Of a DNA stretch of 64,000 nt, positions 36,895 through 46,185 are shown one piece after another. This DNA is from Alienimonas californiensis (GTDB taxonomy: Bacteria > Planctomycetota > Planctomycetia > Planctomycetales > Planctomycetaceae). Position 1 is the stretch's first letter. Every line of letters begins with the position of its first letter. Where the stretch lies: the NCBI RefSeq assembly GCF_007743815.1, contig NZ_CP036265.1, positions 3,552,823 through 3,616,822 of the forward strand, written 5' to 3'. The position numbers and the translations under genes were made by a program. The notes under the pieces were generated by a model. The model worked only from the letters and a program-made list of their open reading frames with translations, was not told the DNA's origin and ran no database searches.

Positions 36895-38178
36895 TCAAGC
36901 GGGTTGCTTGCACACAGGCCGGTCCGACGCCGGAGTTTCCCAGGTCCAAGACCAGTTATGAGGAACGGTGCCGGGACGACGTTCGACCGCTGCCGGGCGC
37001 CAATCTTCCAGCAGGAGTCCGCTCCGCACGATCTCCGGGATCATCGCCGCCCCGATCGCCCGTCCCAGACACTCGTGAAGACCCAATCCAAAGTGGAAAG
37101 TATTGGTGGGCGATCTGCCAGGGGCGAACTCGTCCGGGCCGTCGAACGCGGCGGGGTCGAACATCGCGGCGTGCGTCACGGCAAGGACTGTCTTGCCGCT
37201 CGGGATCGTCCGCTCGTAGTCGGTCCCCCGCGCCAGCGGCGTGTCGCGTTCGCACCGGCGGAAGAAGAAGCGAAACGCCGGCCGAAACCTCAGTGCTTCG
37301 AAAATGAGGGCGTCGAGGGCCCCGTCCGATTCCGCTCGGGCCGCGGCTCGGGCGGCTGCCAGTCGGTCGGGATCGCGCGACAAGAATTCTAAGGCGTTCA
37401 CGACGGCGTGGGACGTCGTTTCGACGGTGCCGATCAACAGCCCGCCGAGATTAAGCATGACCGCGGCGGGGTCGAAACGCACGGCGCCGGAGTTCGACAA
37501 CCGCAACAGACGCGTCGCCATGTCGTCGACTGGTCGGCCGGCTTCCAGGGCGACCGTCCGCCGCTGGACGAGGTCGATCAGAAACGACCTCATCTCCACG
37601 TTCGCAGCTTCCCGCCGGGCGACCACGCCGGTCGGGTCGTCGACGAACGCGTCGTCGAACGGTTGGTTCCAAAAGGCGTCCCGCTGGTTCCAGTAGGACC
37701 ACTCCAGCATGTCCGCCGGCTCGGCGTCCGCGAAGCCGAAGCGGCGCCGGACGAGTTCGACAGGGACGGCGCGGGTGAGCGTCGCGATGGCATCCACTGG
37801 ACCGCCGTCCGCCGCGTCGAGGGCGGAGGCCGCCAGGTATGCGGCTTCCCGCCGGATCCCTGGCACATCCTCGCGGTCCAGCACGGCGTACATGACCGAC
37901 TTTTGCCGCTGGTGCTCGGCCGTGTCGTCCTGGGCCATCCAGTACGTCCCCTGCTTCGTCTTGTACAGCGCCACGCTGAACAGGTCGTGCCGGCGAAGTA
38001 CCTCGGCGCAGTCGGCGAACCGGGTGACCAGCGTCACCTCCGGGGTTTCCAACACGGGGCGATGGTCGCGGAGTTCCGCGTAGAACGGGAGTGGGTCGTC
38101 CCCCAGCAGACGATCCCTCGTCATGCGCCACCTGTCGGCCGGCGCCGTCGAGTCGAATGCGTTGAGGAAGCTGCTCAT
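36895..38178 (-). CDS. Cytochrome P450
   Basis: Heme-thiolate monooxygenase of 427 residues, soluble bacterial type without a membrane anchor. It has the C-helix region MAQDDTAEHQRQKSVM, an I-helix with GTVETT instead of the usual AGxDTT, the K-helix EALR motif, and the heme loop FHFGLGLHECLG with the cysteine ligand at about residue 370. The changed I-helix may alter oxygen activation, as in peroxide-using P450s, but this is inference. Its start lies 44 bases from the stop of the upstream di-heme cytochrome gene on the same strand, so the two are probably one operon. Substrate unknown. Confidence 0.93.
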   Translation of the reverse strand: MSSFLNAFDSTAPADRWRMTRDRLLGDDPLPFYAELRDHRPVLETPEVTLVTRFADCAEVLRRHDLFSVALYKTKQGTYWMAQDDTAEHQRQKSVMYAVLDREDVPGIRREAAYLAASALDAADGGPVDAIATLTRAVPVELVRRRFGFADAEPADMLEWSYWNQRDAFWNQPFDDAFVDDPTGVVARREAANVEMRSFLIDLVQRRTVALEAGRPVDDMATRLLRLSNSGAVRFDPAAVMLNLGGLLIGTVETTSHAVVNALEFLSRDPDRLAAARAAARAESDGALDALIFEALRFRPAFRFFFRRCERDTPLARGTDYERTIPSGKTVLAVTHAAMFDPAAFDGPDEFAPGRSPTNTFHFGLGLHECLGRAIGAAMIPEIVRSGLLLEDWRPAAVERRPGTVPHNWSWTWETPASDRPVCKQPA

Positions 38179-38222
38179 CGTGCTTTGTGGACTGAGGGAC
38201 CGGGGCGAGCGGAAACCGAAAC

Positions 38223-40067
38223 CTATAACGTCTTAAGAAATTCGATCAGGTCGGACCGATCGTCGGGCGCGAGTCCGCCGGGCGGATACTCGTGACCGCC
38301 GTTGCCGTTGCCGAGCAGCTCTGTGTCGAAGCGGAACCGGCCGGGAGCGTCTTCGCTGACGTACCCCAATCGCTCGAGATCCAGTTCCCGCGCCCCGGTC
38401 CAGAACACCTTCCGGCGATCGGCCGGGGGCTTCAGCAGATCTTCGACGGTTGGCACGGACCCGTTGTGTAAGTACGGGCCGGTCGCCCACACCCCCGGCA
38501 GCGGACCGGCCTTGACGTCCGTTAGCGACGGGGGCGTATATGGAACGGGCAGTCCGGCCGGTCCGGGCCGCAGTCGGTAGCCGATCATGTCGGCCCGTTC
38601 CTCGGGCGTCAGCCCCGCCTCCGCCATGGCGCGACTGAGAACCGCTCCCACCGTTCGCGAGAAATACGCCGGCGCCGCGACGACGCCCTCCCCGTCCACC
38701 AGCGGAGCCGTCGCCGGGGACGTCAGGACCAACCGTCCGACGAGCGACTCCACATAGGCCGGGTCCGTTCCGACTTCCCGATAATCCACCCGCTTGATCG
38801 GAATGAACGATTTCCCGAACGAATTCTCCGCCGGGTCCGTCTGCGGATAGGGCGGCAGCGCGTGACAGCCGACGCAGTGACGTTCGTACAAGCCTCGCCC
38901 GAGGTCCGCGGCGGGCCTGTCGATCTCGCCCATGATCGACTCGTCCCAAGCGGGCGGCTCGAGGTCGCGCACCCACGTTTCGATGTTGTGCAGATCGTGG
39001 AGGCGGACGCTGGAGTCGAACAGGCCGTCCGCCGGACCGGCGAGTGCGGCGCGGCCAAAGACGCCCAACGTCTGGCCGCCGTTCCGGGCGAGCGGGTTCG
39101 CCGCGATCGGGTTCCACTGCACGAACTCCAAACGGGGCGTCAGCCAGAGCGGGGGATAGCTGGTCGGGGCGGCCGGGGCGCGCAGGTTGGCCGGCGTCTG
39201 TTGGTCGCGGGCGGCGATTGAGTTCACAATCTGCGTGAGGGCGTCCACCCGCCCGAAGCCAGACTCCAACGCCGGACGGCGGAGCGCCGCCTCCCCGGCG
39301 ACCGCCGCCGCTCGCTCGGCGAACGCGACGCGCAGCTTCGCCCGGGCGACGTCCGCGGTCGCGCCCGCCGGTCCCTCCGCGACCGGCCCGACGATCTGGT
39401 CGGCGAACCGTTCGAACCGCGCCGGATCATACAGTGTTTTCTGCACCGCCGCGGCGAAGTCGCGATAGAACGAGTCGAAGTCGAATCGGGCCGGCGCCCC
39501 GTCCAGCCGAACGGACCGTCCCCGAACGGTGGCGTCGGCGGTGTGACAGGCGGCGCACGTCAGGCCGACCCAGCGCTCGCCCGGGGAGGCCCGCTCCAAA
39601 TCAGCGGACAGACTCGTATCGATGCCCGCGGCGGTCGGCCCGGGTTCGACGGCGAATCCGATCGGCAGCCCGTCTGGGTTGAGTGCGTTCCGCCCGTCCG
39701 GCGGAATCAGACCGTAGCGTTCGAGGTGGTCAGGATGCGCGAACCGCCGCACATCCCGGTTCTCGCCCGATTCCTCCGCTTCCAGCGAGAGAAACCACTC
39801 GTAGGGGAAGAGCAGCGACCCCTGCGGAGTGTGATAGAATTGATTTCTAAGTTCTTCGTCCCAGCCTTGCGGAAGGCGCACCGGCGGCTTCCCGTCGGGC
39901 GGATCGTCGAAAGATAGGGCCGGCCCGGGAACGACAATCGAAGCGAGTGCCGCTGCCAGCGCGACCCGAACGACGGATATCCGCTGCAGGTTTCCTCCGC
40001 GCCCTTCTGAGACGAAGCGGCGGCCGCCAAAAATCGAGCGACGATGCGGCAAAATGGTCCGTGTCAC
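38223..40067 (-). CDS. Di-heme cytochrome c peroxidase-like (RoxA-like) protein
   Basis: 614-residue periplasmic c-type cytochrome starting at GTG 40067, selected because GAGGG lies six bases upstream. After a basic leader comes a signal sequence (VALAAALASIVVPGPALS). Two heme-attachment motifs are present, CAACH near residue 170 and CVGCH near 395, together with FYHTPQGSLLFPYEWFLSLE, a motif I associate with large di-heme peroxidases related to rubber oxygenase RoxA. The ending YPPGGLAPDDRSDLIEFLKTL is typical of cytochrome c domains. Likely an oxidative enzyme working with the P450 encoded directly downstream. The frame further upstream (to 40451) belongs to an insertion-sequence remnant. 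Confidence 0.85.
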   Translation of the reverse strand: MTRTILPHRRSIFGGRRFVSEGRGGNLQRISVVRVALAAALASIVVPGPALSFDDPPDGKPPVRLPQGWDEELRNQFYHTPQGSLLFPYEWFLSLEAEESGENRDVRRFAHPDHLERYGLIPPDGRNALNPDGLPIGFAVEPGPTAAGIDTSLSADLERASPGERWVGLTCAACHTADATVRGRSVRLDGAPARFDFDSFYRDFAAAVQKTLYDPARFERFADQIVGPVAEGPAGATADVARAKLRVAFAERAAAVAGEAALRRPALESGFGRVDALTQIVNSIAARDQQTPANLRAPAAPTSYPPLWLTPRLEFVQWNPIAANPLARNGGQTLGVFGRAALAGPADGLFDSSVRLHDLHNIETWVRDLEPPAWDESIMGEIDRPAADLGRGLYERHCVGCHALPPYPQTDPAENSFGKSFIPIKRVDYREVGTDPAYVESLVGRLVLTSPATAPLVDGEGVVAAPAYFSRTVGAVLSRAMAEAGLTPEERADMIGYRLRPGPAGLPVPYTPPSLTDVKAGPLPGVWATGPYLHNGSVPTVEDLLKPPADRRKVFWTGARELDLERLGYVSEDAPGRFRFDTELLGNGNGGHEYPPGGLAPDDRSDLIEFLKTL

Positions 40068-40079
40068 GAAAGTCCCTCG

Positions 40080-40450
40080 TTGCGAGATGGGGCGCCGAAT
40101 GCCTGGGGCCGATGCATTTGCATTCTCCTGACCTACAAGCGGATTCACTTCGACAGTGGGGACAACGGGTAGGTCCACTCCGGCGAGGAACTCCACAGCG
40201 GTTCCGCGGCCGTTTTCTCTCGAGGGTTCGCCTGGGCACAGATCGCCGACAGGGACGTGTGGGCGAGCATCGCGAACGTGACGTGCCAGCGCTATGCGTC
40301 CCAGCTCCTGATTTCGTACCCGACGAACCCCGTCTCCTGCGCGACGTGCTTGGAGAACGCCTTGATCGCCCCACGGGAGTCCGCGATCTCCGCCAGCTTT
40401 ATCAGCGGCGTCCCCTCCGCCAAGTAGGGGATACCATGGGCCCGCTCCCA
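40080..40450 (-). pseudogene. IS701/IS4-type transposase C-terminal remnant
   Basis: Leftward translation gives PLIKLAEIADSRGAIKAFSK and ETGFVGYEIRSWDA, then a stop codon, then RWHVTFAMLAHTSLSAICAQ. This has the character of the C-terminal RSWxGWxRHxTLAMLAHAF region of IS701-family transposases, with an internal stop and no start. It lies directly upstream of the cytochrome gene. The rest of 40451-40576 holds nothing recognisable. Confidence 0.5.
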
Positions 40451-40576
40451 TACGTATATTTCAGACTCGCCGAGGCTTTCGCAATCGGGCAGCTCTCCTC
40501 TTGAAAGGCGCCGCCGTGGGACAATCCTTCCAAACGCCTGGCGTTGTCCGACTGAACTACAACTGTAATCTCAAAA

Positions 40577-43500
40577 CTACGGGGCCGGCCGGTCTTGGAG
40601 CCCGTCCCACAGGCCCGCCGCGCGGAGATGTTGGAGGACGCCGAGCGTGGGCGGGGGCCTATGTTTGAACTCGACGCCTCCTTCGGTCTTCTCGAACTGA
40701 TAGATCAGCACGTGCACGGACCGGTCGCCGTGCCGCTCGTCTGCCAAGCCGGGCGGCAGACGGCTGCCCCCGAGTTGGGCCCACCCGGAAGTAAGGTCGA
40801 ACGTTGGCGTCGCAACGCCCGGGTCCGGCCGGCGGTCCGGCGTGACGGCGATCAGGAACACGCGGAAGTGTCCCGTCGGGCCGTGCAGGATTCGGGCAAA
40901 CCAGTCGCGCACCCGCAGGCGGGACAGCGGCAGCCATTCTGTGTTCCAACGGTCGGGCGGCGGCGACGGGCGGCCCGTCTCCGGGTCGAATCGCTCAATT
41001 TGCGTGACGATCAGGAAACCGTCTGGTATGCCGATCACGGCTCGCTGCTCGTAGCCGCGTCCGTCCAGCAGGAGACCGATCCGATTAGCAAACTCCTGCA
41101 TCGTCGCCGTGGGCGCCCCGAGGCCGGTCCCGGTCAGGGTCTTCAGTAGCGACCAGGCCGGCGGCGGCCATGCCAGTTCGCCCGATCCGTGCGCGTACCC
41201 CGCATGGTTAGTAGTAGGCCAAGGGGTAAGGGCGAAAGAAATCGCTTCCAAGGCCGAGGCACGTACCCCCGCGTCCGGCGCCGACGCCGCCTCCGCCGCG
41301 AATCGGGCTGCGGTCAAGCTGCGGGACGCGTCCGCGAACGCCTTGAGCGTCTTCACGGCTCGCGCTCGATCTTCAGAGGGTTCGTCCACTCGAAGAAGTT
41401 GCAGCAAGGTTCCCTTCAGTTGGGGCGGCAGATCGCGTTCGGAATTGGAATAGGCATAGGCCACGACGATCTCCGCAGCGTCAGGGGCACTCAGCACACT
41501 CGTGGCGACCCGTCCGTCCATCGGGTCGAGAAGGAGAATCGCCGTCGCCAATGCTCGACGCGTGGCGCCGTCGAGGTTCTCCCGATCGAACGCCGCCCGC
41601 AGTTCCGGCAGCCGCCGCGGTTCGACGTCGGAAGGAATCCGTTGGGCGAGGACGCCCGTCGTCGTCGCGTCCGCATCGTTCAGACGCTCGAACAGGAGGT
41701 CAGTGGGCAGACCCGGCAGCCGAACCCATTGCCGAAGCGCCTCGGCGCGGACGCTCGCATCCGGGTCGTTCAATAGGCTGCGGACCGCGGCCTCGGGATC
41801 GGCGACGAGATCCGAACGGACCCCGACCGCTCGCGCCGCCTGCCGCCGCACCGCTGGGTCAGGATGATTGAACTGGGCGCGAACTTCCCGGCCCAGCGCT
41901 TCTCCGGGGAAGTGCCCCTCGGCCAAGTTGGCGAGGAGATCGACCCGCACCTCCGCCGTCTCGGCGATTAGAGCCCGGCGCACGGTTGGAACGAGCGCCG
42001 CCCCGGGCGGGACGTCATCGGGATTCCTGAACATTCCGAACGCATCCTGCGGCGGGAGCGCCTCGGCCGATAGCATTCGGATTGTCGGCGAACGGCTCGT
42101 CAACGCCCGTCCGAGCGTCTCTGCCGCCCGTGAATTTGCCGGGTCGATTTGAAGAATCGCGGCGGCCGGGAGCGCCGCTTCGGCTAGCCCCCCGGCCGCG
42201 GCGAGGCGGGCGTTGAGAACGGGGAGCGCGGACTCCGCGGACGGGCCGAACCGGGCGAGACTTTCGGTGGCCAGATCAGCGACGATCGGATCCGGCGAAG
42301 CAATCATACGGGTGAGCGACTCGATTAAGCGTTCCCGCTTTTTGTCGCTAAGCTCTCGCGAAGGCTGTTGACTCGCCGTGGCGCCGATAATCTCGGCGAC
42401 CGCCAGTCTGATCTCTCCGGAGTCGCTGTTCTCCGATCCGTCCGTCAGCAGCGAAGCCAATGGCTCCGCCAAGCTCCATGAGGGGCTTTGGAGGAGAGCC
42501 TCCCGAGCAACGGCTCGCCGACGCCGATCGCGGAGTCGCTCGCGGAGGACGGGGGCCGCCGCGTCGGGAGCACGCCGATTCAGCACGTCGAGGATCGCAC
42601 CGGCTGTGACTGCCGAGTCGGTTGTGGCAAGGGTTGACGTCAGCAGTTCGAGAATTTGCGGAGTCGGCTCGAATCTGTCGAACGCTGAAGCCGCGCTGGC
42701 GGCGAGCGGCGGATCGCTCGCTCGCAGTGCCCTGCCAAGTGGGTCGACGGCCTTGGCCGGCAGGCTAACCGAACTGGCCAAGGCGTCCGCGGCCGCCCGG
42801 CGTACGCGCACTTCGCGGTCGTCTAGCCCTGCGAGGACTGCGTCGAGATCGCCCGCACTCATCCTTGGTCCACCCAATGCCGCGATCGCCGCGAGTCGCA
42901 CGTTGGGGTCAGCGTCGCGAGTCGCCTCGAACAACCTCTGCCGTAATCGTTCGGCGAATCCAGTCGGCGATTCCTCCATGCCCGCCGTTCGGTTCAGGAG
43001 AGCTCCCGCGGCCGCGATCGCCGCGAGTCGCACGTTGGGGTCAGCGTCGCGAGTCGCCTCGAACAACCTCTGCCGTAATCGTTCGGCGAATCCAGTCGGC
43101 GATTCCTCCATGCCCGCCGTTCGGTTCAGGAGAGCTCCCGCGGCCGCGATCGCCGCGAGTCGCACGTTGGGGTCAGCGTCGCGAGTCGCCTCGAACAACC
43201 TCTGCCGTAATCGTTCGGCGAATCCAGTCGGCGATTCCTCCATGCCCGCCGTTCGGTTCAGGAGAGCTCCCGCGGCCGCGATCGCCGCGAGTCGCACGTT
43301 GGGGTCAGCGTCGCGAGTCGCCTCGAACAACCTCTGCCGTAATCGTTCGGCGAATCCAGTCGGCGATTCCTCCAAGCCCGCCGTTCGGTTCAGGAGAGCT
43401 CCCGCGGCCGCGATCGCCGCGAGTCGCACCCGCGGGTCGTCGTCTTGGAATGCCGCCTCGACGGGGGCTGCGACGGCTGCGAGTGCCACCGCCTGCTCGT

Positions 43501-43579
43501 CCTGCGGGGGCGGCTGGACGAATGCTGCGGTGAGGTACCCCAACCACAAGAACCCGGCCAAACAAAATGGAGCCAGCAT
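40577..43579 (-). CDS. Exported HEAT-repeat protein with C-terminal domain
   Basis: 1000-residue protein with an N-terminal hydrophobic signal (MLAPFCLAGFLWLGYLTAAFV). Residues about 40-720 are HEAT-like helical repeats (DxxPxVRxAAxxALG pattern). The first part contains four almost identical 44-residue units (DADPNVRLAAIAAAGALLNR ... RLFEATR), identical also at DNA level. The final 200 residues form a separate domain starting near SLLKTLTGTGLGAPTATMQEF and containing GYEQRAVIGIPDGFLIVTQIERFD and VHVLIYQFEKTEGG. HEAT repeats usually bind proteins, and the C-terminal domain is unrecognised but resembles proteins found near bacterial caspase genes. It is followed by an IS remnant and the cytochrome gene. 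Confidence 0.85.
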   Translation of the reverse strand: MLAPFCLAGFLWLGYLTAAFVQPPPQDEQAVALAAVAAPVEAAFQDDDPRVRLAAIAAAGALLNRTAGLEESPTGFAERLRQRLFEATRDADPNVRLAAIAAAGALLNRTAGMEESPTGFAERLRQRLFEATRDADPNVRLAAIAAAGALLNRTAGMEESPTGFAERLRQRLFEATRDADPNVRLAAIAAAGALLNRTAGMEESPTGFAERLRQRLFEATRDADPNVRLAAIAALGGPRMSAGDLDAVLAGLDDREVRVRRAAADALASSVSLPAKAVDPLGRALRASDPPLAASAASAFDRFEPTPQILELLTSTLATTDSAVTAGAILDVLNRRAPDAAAPVLRERLRDRRRRAVAREALLQSPSWSLAEPLASLLTDGSENSDSGEIRLAVAEIIGATASQQPSRELSDKKRERLIESLTRMIASPDPIVADLATESLARFGPSAESALPVLNARLAAAGGLAEAALPAAAILQIDPANSRAAETLGRALTSRSPTIRMLSAEALPPQDAFGMFRNPDDVPPGAALVPTVRRALIAETAEVRVDLLANLAEGHFPGEALGREVRAQFNHPDPAVRRQAARAVGVRSDLVADPEAAVRSLLNDPDASVRAEALRQWVRLPGLPTDLLFERLNDADATTTGVLAQRIPSDVEPRRLPELRAAFDRENLDGATRRALATAILLLDPMDGRVATSVLSAPDAAEIVVAYAYSNSERDLPPQLKGTLLQLLRVDEPSEDRARAVKTLKAFADASRSLTAARFAAEAASAPDAGVRASALEAISFALTPWPTTNHAGYAHGSGELAWPPPAWSLLKTLTGTGLGAPTATMQEFANRIGLLLDGRGYEQRAVIGIPDGFLIVTQIERFDPETGRPSPPPDRWNTEWLPLSRLRVRDWFARILHGPTGHFRVFLIAVTPDRRPDPGVATPTFDLTSGWAQLGGSRLPPGLADERHGDRSVHVLIYQFEKTEGGVEFKHRPPPTLGVLQHLRAAGLWDGLQDRPAP
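42879..43430. repeat. 132-bp tandem repeat inside the HEAT-repeat gene
   Basis: The word GCCGCGATCGCCGCG begins at 42879, 43011, 43143, 43275 and 43407, an exact 132-bp period. Four full units plus a partial fifth are present, with only scattered differences (for example a Met/Leu change near the right end). 132 is divisible by 3, so copy-number change keeps the frame and adds or removes one 44-residue HEAT unit. Confidence 0.95.
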
Positions 43580-43631
43580 GTCGAGACCTGTAGAGAGGGT
43601 TCACATTCTGCGGTGCAACACTCCGCGTTCC

Positions 43632-44165
43632 CTAGCTTATAGATGACTCGTTCGCGGCGGAAGCGGCCTTCTTCCGATCCTGCGCCGTGAAAAGAAATCC
43701 GATCGCCGCCACCGCGAGCCCCTGCAGAATGCCCAACCAGAGGTTGGAAACGGGAATCGCTTCGGCGGCGGTCGGACCGCCGTCCTGCGGGAGAAGAATC
43801 GCCCCTAGGACCGAGATAGCCGCCATTAACAAGTAGAACGCCGAAAGGCCAACCGCGAAACGGGCGTAAAAGCGGTCGACAGTCCGTTCGTCCGGCTCGG
43901 TATCCAGCGCCGCTTTACCCAGCACGCCGAGCATCAGCCCCAGCGTCGGGCCGATCGCGCCTACGTACCAAGCCCATACCTTCTCCCTCTGATCGACTCG
44001 CTCCCCGTCCATCTTGGGCTGGAACCGTGTTCCCATAGATAGGACGAGCAGCAGAACGAAGAGCGTCCCGGCCCCGCCGAACCACACTATGAGGAGTTGG
44101 CGGCGGAGCTCGGGGAGCGGTACCCGATCCTTTTCGGCGGGCGGGACGGCGGGGGTGTCGCTCAC
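43632..44165 (-). CDS. Four-helix membrane protein of unknown function
   Basis: 177-residue protein with a short cytoplasmic N-terminus and four hydrophobic helices (about 25-46 FGGAGTLFVLLLVLS, 67-88 GAIGPTLGLMLGVLGKA, 105-127 VGLSAFYLLMAAISVLGAIL, 142-163 LWLGILQGLAVAAIGFLFTA). It ends in a basic tail. It is transcribed just upstream (52 bases) of the HEAT-repeat gene in the same direction and is likely co-expressed with it. No motif gives a function. Confidence 0.75.
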   Translation of the reverse strand: MSDTPAVPPAEKDRVPLPELRRQLLIVWFGGAGTLFVLLLVLSMGTRFQPKMDGERVDQREKVWAWYVGAIGPTLGLMLGVLGKAALDTEPDERTVDRFYARFAVGLSAFYLLMAAISVLGAILLPQDGGPTAAEAIPVSNLWLGILQGLAVAAIGFLFTAQDRKKAASAANESSIS

Positions 44166-44249
44166 GGGGAATCTCGGGACGGGAGGGCGATTGCGAAGCT
44201 CAGCGGCGGGGCGAGTCGACGCCCCCGGGCCGCCGAACGGCGGCGACTG

Positions 44250-44630
44250 TCAGATTCCACTCGATACGCCGCCCAAATGCATTCCAGCCCGGAATGCATA
44301 ATATTTGTTGAGAAACGGCTGCCCGTGAGAAGACGCGCGGACGGCTCGGACAGTGTCGAAACTCGCTCGAGCGACGCCGGAAGATCGCCTGCGGCACCGG
44401 CGGGCGTCCGACACATCGTCTCGGGGCCGGGATCTCTTTCGTGAATTCGCTGGCTACCAATCCCTCCGTGTCGGTCCCGGCCACCAAACCGAAGAACCTG
44501 TGCAACGGAGCCGGAGCCCGAGTGCCTTTTCAAGCTTGGCCAAGCAAACGCGGGTCACCAGGCTCCGGATCACGCCGCCGTCGAGCGAGAGGATGCGATA
44601 GCGGCGGTGCCGGTTCGTCGTATAACTGAG
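44250..44630 (-). pseudogene. Decayed patatin-like phospholipase
   Basis: Leftward from about 44625, one frame reads YRILSLDGGVIRSLVTRVCL followed by AKLEKALG, matching the patatin start (SLDGGGIRG). After a one-base frame change it continues FFGLVAGTDTEGLVASEFTK, matching the patatin GTSTGG nucleophile region, but with Ser replaced by Asp. The Gly-rich oxyanion loop is altered (DGGV for DGGG), the catalytic Ser is lost and the frame is broken, so the gene is dead. The remainder of 44166-45055 shows only fragments, including a protein-like stretch KGKVDLWGVSDSSSPAFANA near 44700. Confidence 0.5.
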
Positions 44631-45055
44631 CTCTCGATGCGAGAGCTTTCGACGGCGGCGTCGATCGCGTTCGCGAAGGCCGGACTGGAACTATCCGAGA
44701 CGCCCCACAGGTCCACCTTTCCCTTGGCGGCAGACTGCTGGGCGAAAAGGACTGGGCGCTCTCGTCGTACTCGAGGTTCCAGTAACTTGACCGCACCGTC
44801 ACAGCCCCTTCAGCAGCGTCCTGCGCCCGGGCGGGCGAAAAACACGGCAACGTGACCGCGACGGTCGGAAGGCACGCAGTCAGACAGGGATGCAAGGCGG
44901 AACTCGCCATCGGGGGTGACGCGTGCGTCTACTGGCAGGAGCGGAAGCCGGCTCCGTCGAAGGTCACCCCCTGTTCGCGCCGCGGCCAAGGAGACGAGAT
45001 CGGCTTCAACTCCCGGGCGTGAGTGTCAAGCCGGCCCCGTTTCGTCGGCCGGCAC

Positions 45056-45580
45056 TTACCAATTTCCCAGAGTTTGCTCGCGCAGCGGTACCCCCAACAG
45101 CGTCAGCCTCACCAGATCGCCGAGGCCGGATTCCCGGTTGCCGCACGAGTGGCCTACCTGCCGGTTCGGGCCGGCCATTGCCAGCAACCTGATCGAGTAA
45201 CGCCGACGCAGTGCAGTTCGCAACAGTCCGCCGCCGCGGCACCAACCGGACTTCCCGTGGTCGAGGCTCAGCAAATGCTGCCGCTCTGCTGTTGCCAGCA
45301 GCAACGGGAGCGCCGTCGCGAGATTGAGGAGGACGTGCTCCTGTTCGACCTGCCGGGCCCGCCCCGGTTCCAGCAGTTCCAACTCGAACCCGGACACCGC
45401 AACGCTCTTCAGCAGGAACACAGTGGTCTGGACGGGTAGGACTGACCGGCCGACGGTGAAGGCGATCAGCCGGAGGTGCACGGCGTCAATCCGCTGATAC
45501 TCCTTCAGTCGGCCGGAGAGAATGCCGGCTACCAGTGGGAAGGCTCCCGCGTAATCACGCTCGGACCACTCGCCTGCGGA
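45056..45580 (-). pseudogene. Degenerate relative of the 24519-25079 membrane protein
   Basis: An open frame at 45056-45481 continues in the same register upstream to about 45580. It contains RIDAVHLRLIAFTVG, SGFELELLEPGRARQVEQEH, LPLLLATAERQHLLSLDHGK and DLVRLTLLG, aligning in order with RIDAVHLGLIALAVG, SGFKLELLERVRAEQIKQEN, PPQAEREHLLNLDRG and EFVRLTPLG of the protein at 24519-25079. No good start codon precedes the first membrane helix and the C-terminal wing is shortened, so it is probably a decaying copy, though a shortened product from GTG 45481 cannot be excluded. Confidence 0.55.
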
Positions 45581-45702
45581 AATCCACGAGAGTCTCTGGA
45601 CGATGAACTCGCCTCCTTGGATGATGCCGAGATCACCGTTGCACTGGCTGCAGCTTTGTATAGCAGCACGGAAATCTCGACACGCCCTGAAGGTCCTCTG
45701 CC

Positions 45703-46185
45703 ATGAAAACCAGCCGATGCGACCGCCAGCGGAGGGGTCAAGCGGTTCGACGGGGAATGGAGTCGCTTCAGGTGCTTATGACCACTGGCCTTGCAGCGGT
45801 GATGTTAGTTGGCGTCTACGCCGTATTCTCCAAACTTTCGGGCCGGTCAACCGAATTTCTTGAGTCGGCAGGCGTCCTCGCTCTTTTGGCGGCCGTTCTG
45901 GGAGTTATTGGGTGGTGCGGAAAGCTGCTCGTCGAGTTTTCACCTCAGAGGTCGGCTATGCTGATCAGAGAAGTGCTTAGCGACGGGAGGGCGCGAACTC
46001 GGGAAGAGATCTTGCGTGAGGCGCGAGCGATGAGACGAACCCATCTTTTCGCCCCGTTTCCCGGATCACTCACAGACGCACTTGCCAAACTATTAGAAAA
46101 GGGTGACCTGGTCGTTCAGAACCAAATGTATCGAATCTCGACGAAAACGTCCGAGACAGGACCGGCGAACCAGACATCGCCATAA
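45703..46185 (+). CDS. Membrane protein with C-terminal winged-helix-like domain
   Basis: 160 residues from ATG 45703 (ATG 45757, MESLQVLM, is an alternative that removes a basic leader). Two hydrophobic helices (VLMTTGLAAVMLVGVYAVF and SAGVLALLAAVLGVIGWCG) are followed by RSAMLIREVLSDGRARTREEI, LFAPFPGSLTDALAKLLEKG and DLVVQNQMYRIS, which read as a winged helix. The layout (two helices, then a winged-helix-like part) is like the proteins at 24519 and 45056, without close sequence match. Codon use is less GC-biased than in the flanking core genes, suggesting transfer. Confidence 0.65.
   Translation: MKTSRCDRQRRGQAVRRGMESLQVLMTTGLAAVMLVGVYAVFSKLSGRSTEFLESAGVLALLAAVLGVIGWCGKLLVEFSPQRSAMLIREVLSDGRARTREEILREARAMRRTHLFAPFPGSLTDALAKLLEKGDLVVQNQMYRISTKTSETGPANQTSP

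Noticed and set aside
42879-43430. Possible CRISPR array because of regular repeats
   Set aside because: The 132-bp units have no unique spacers and encode in-frame HEAT repeats; no cas genes are nearby. No CRISPR array was seen elsewhere.
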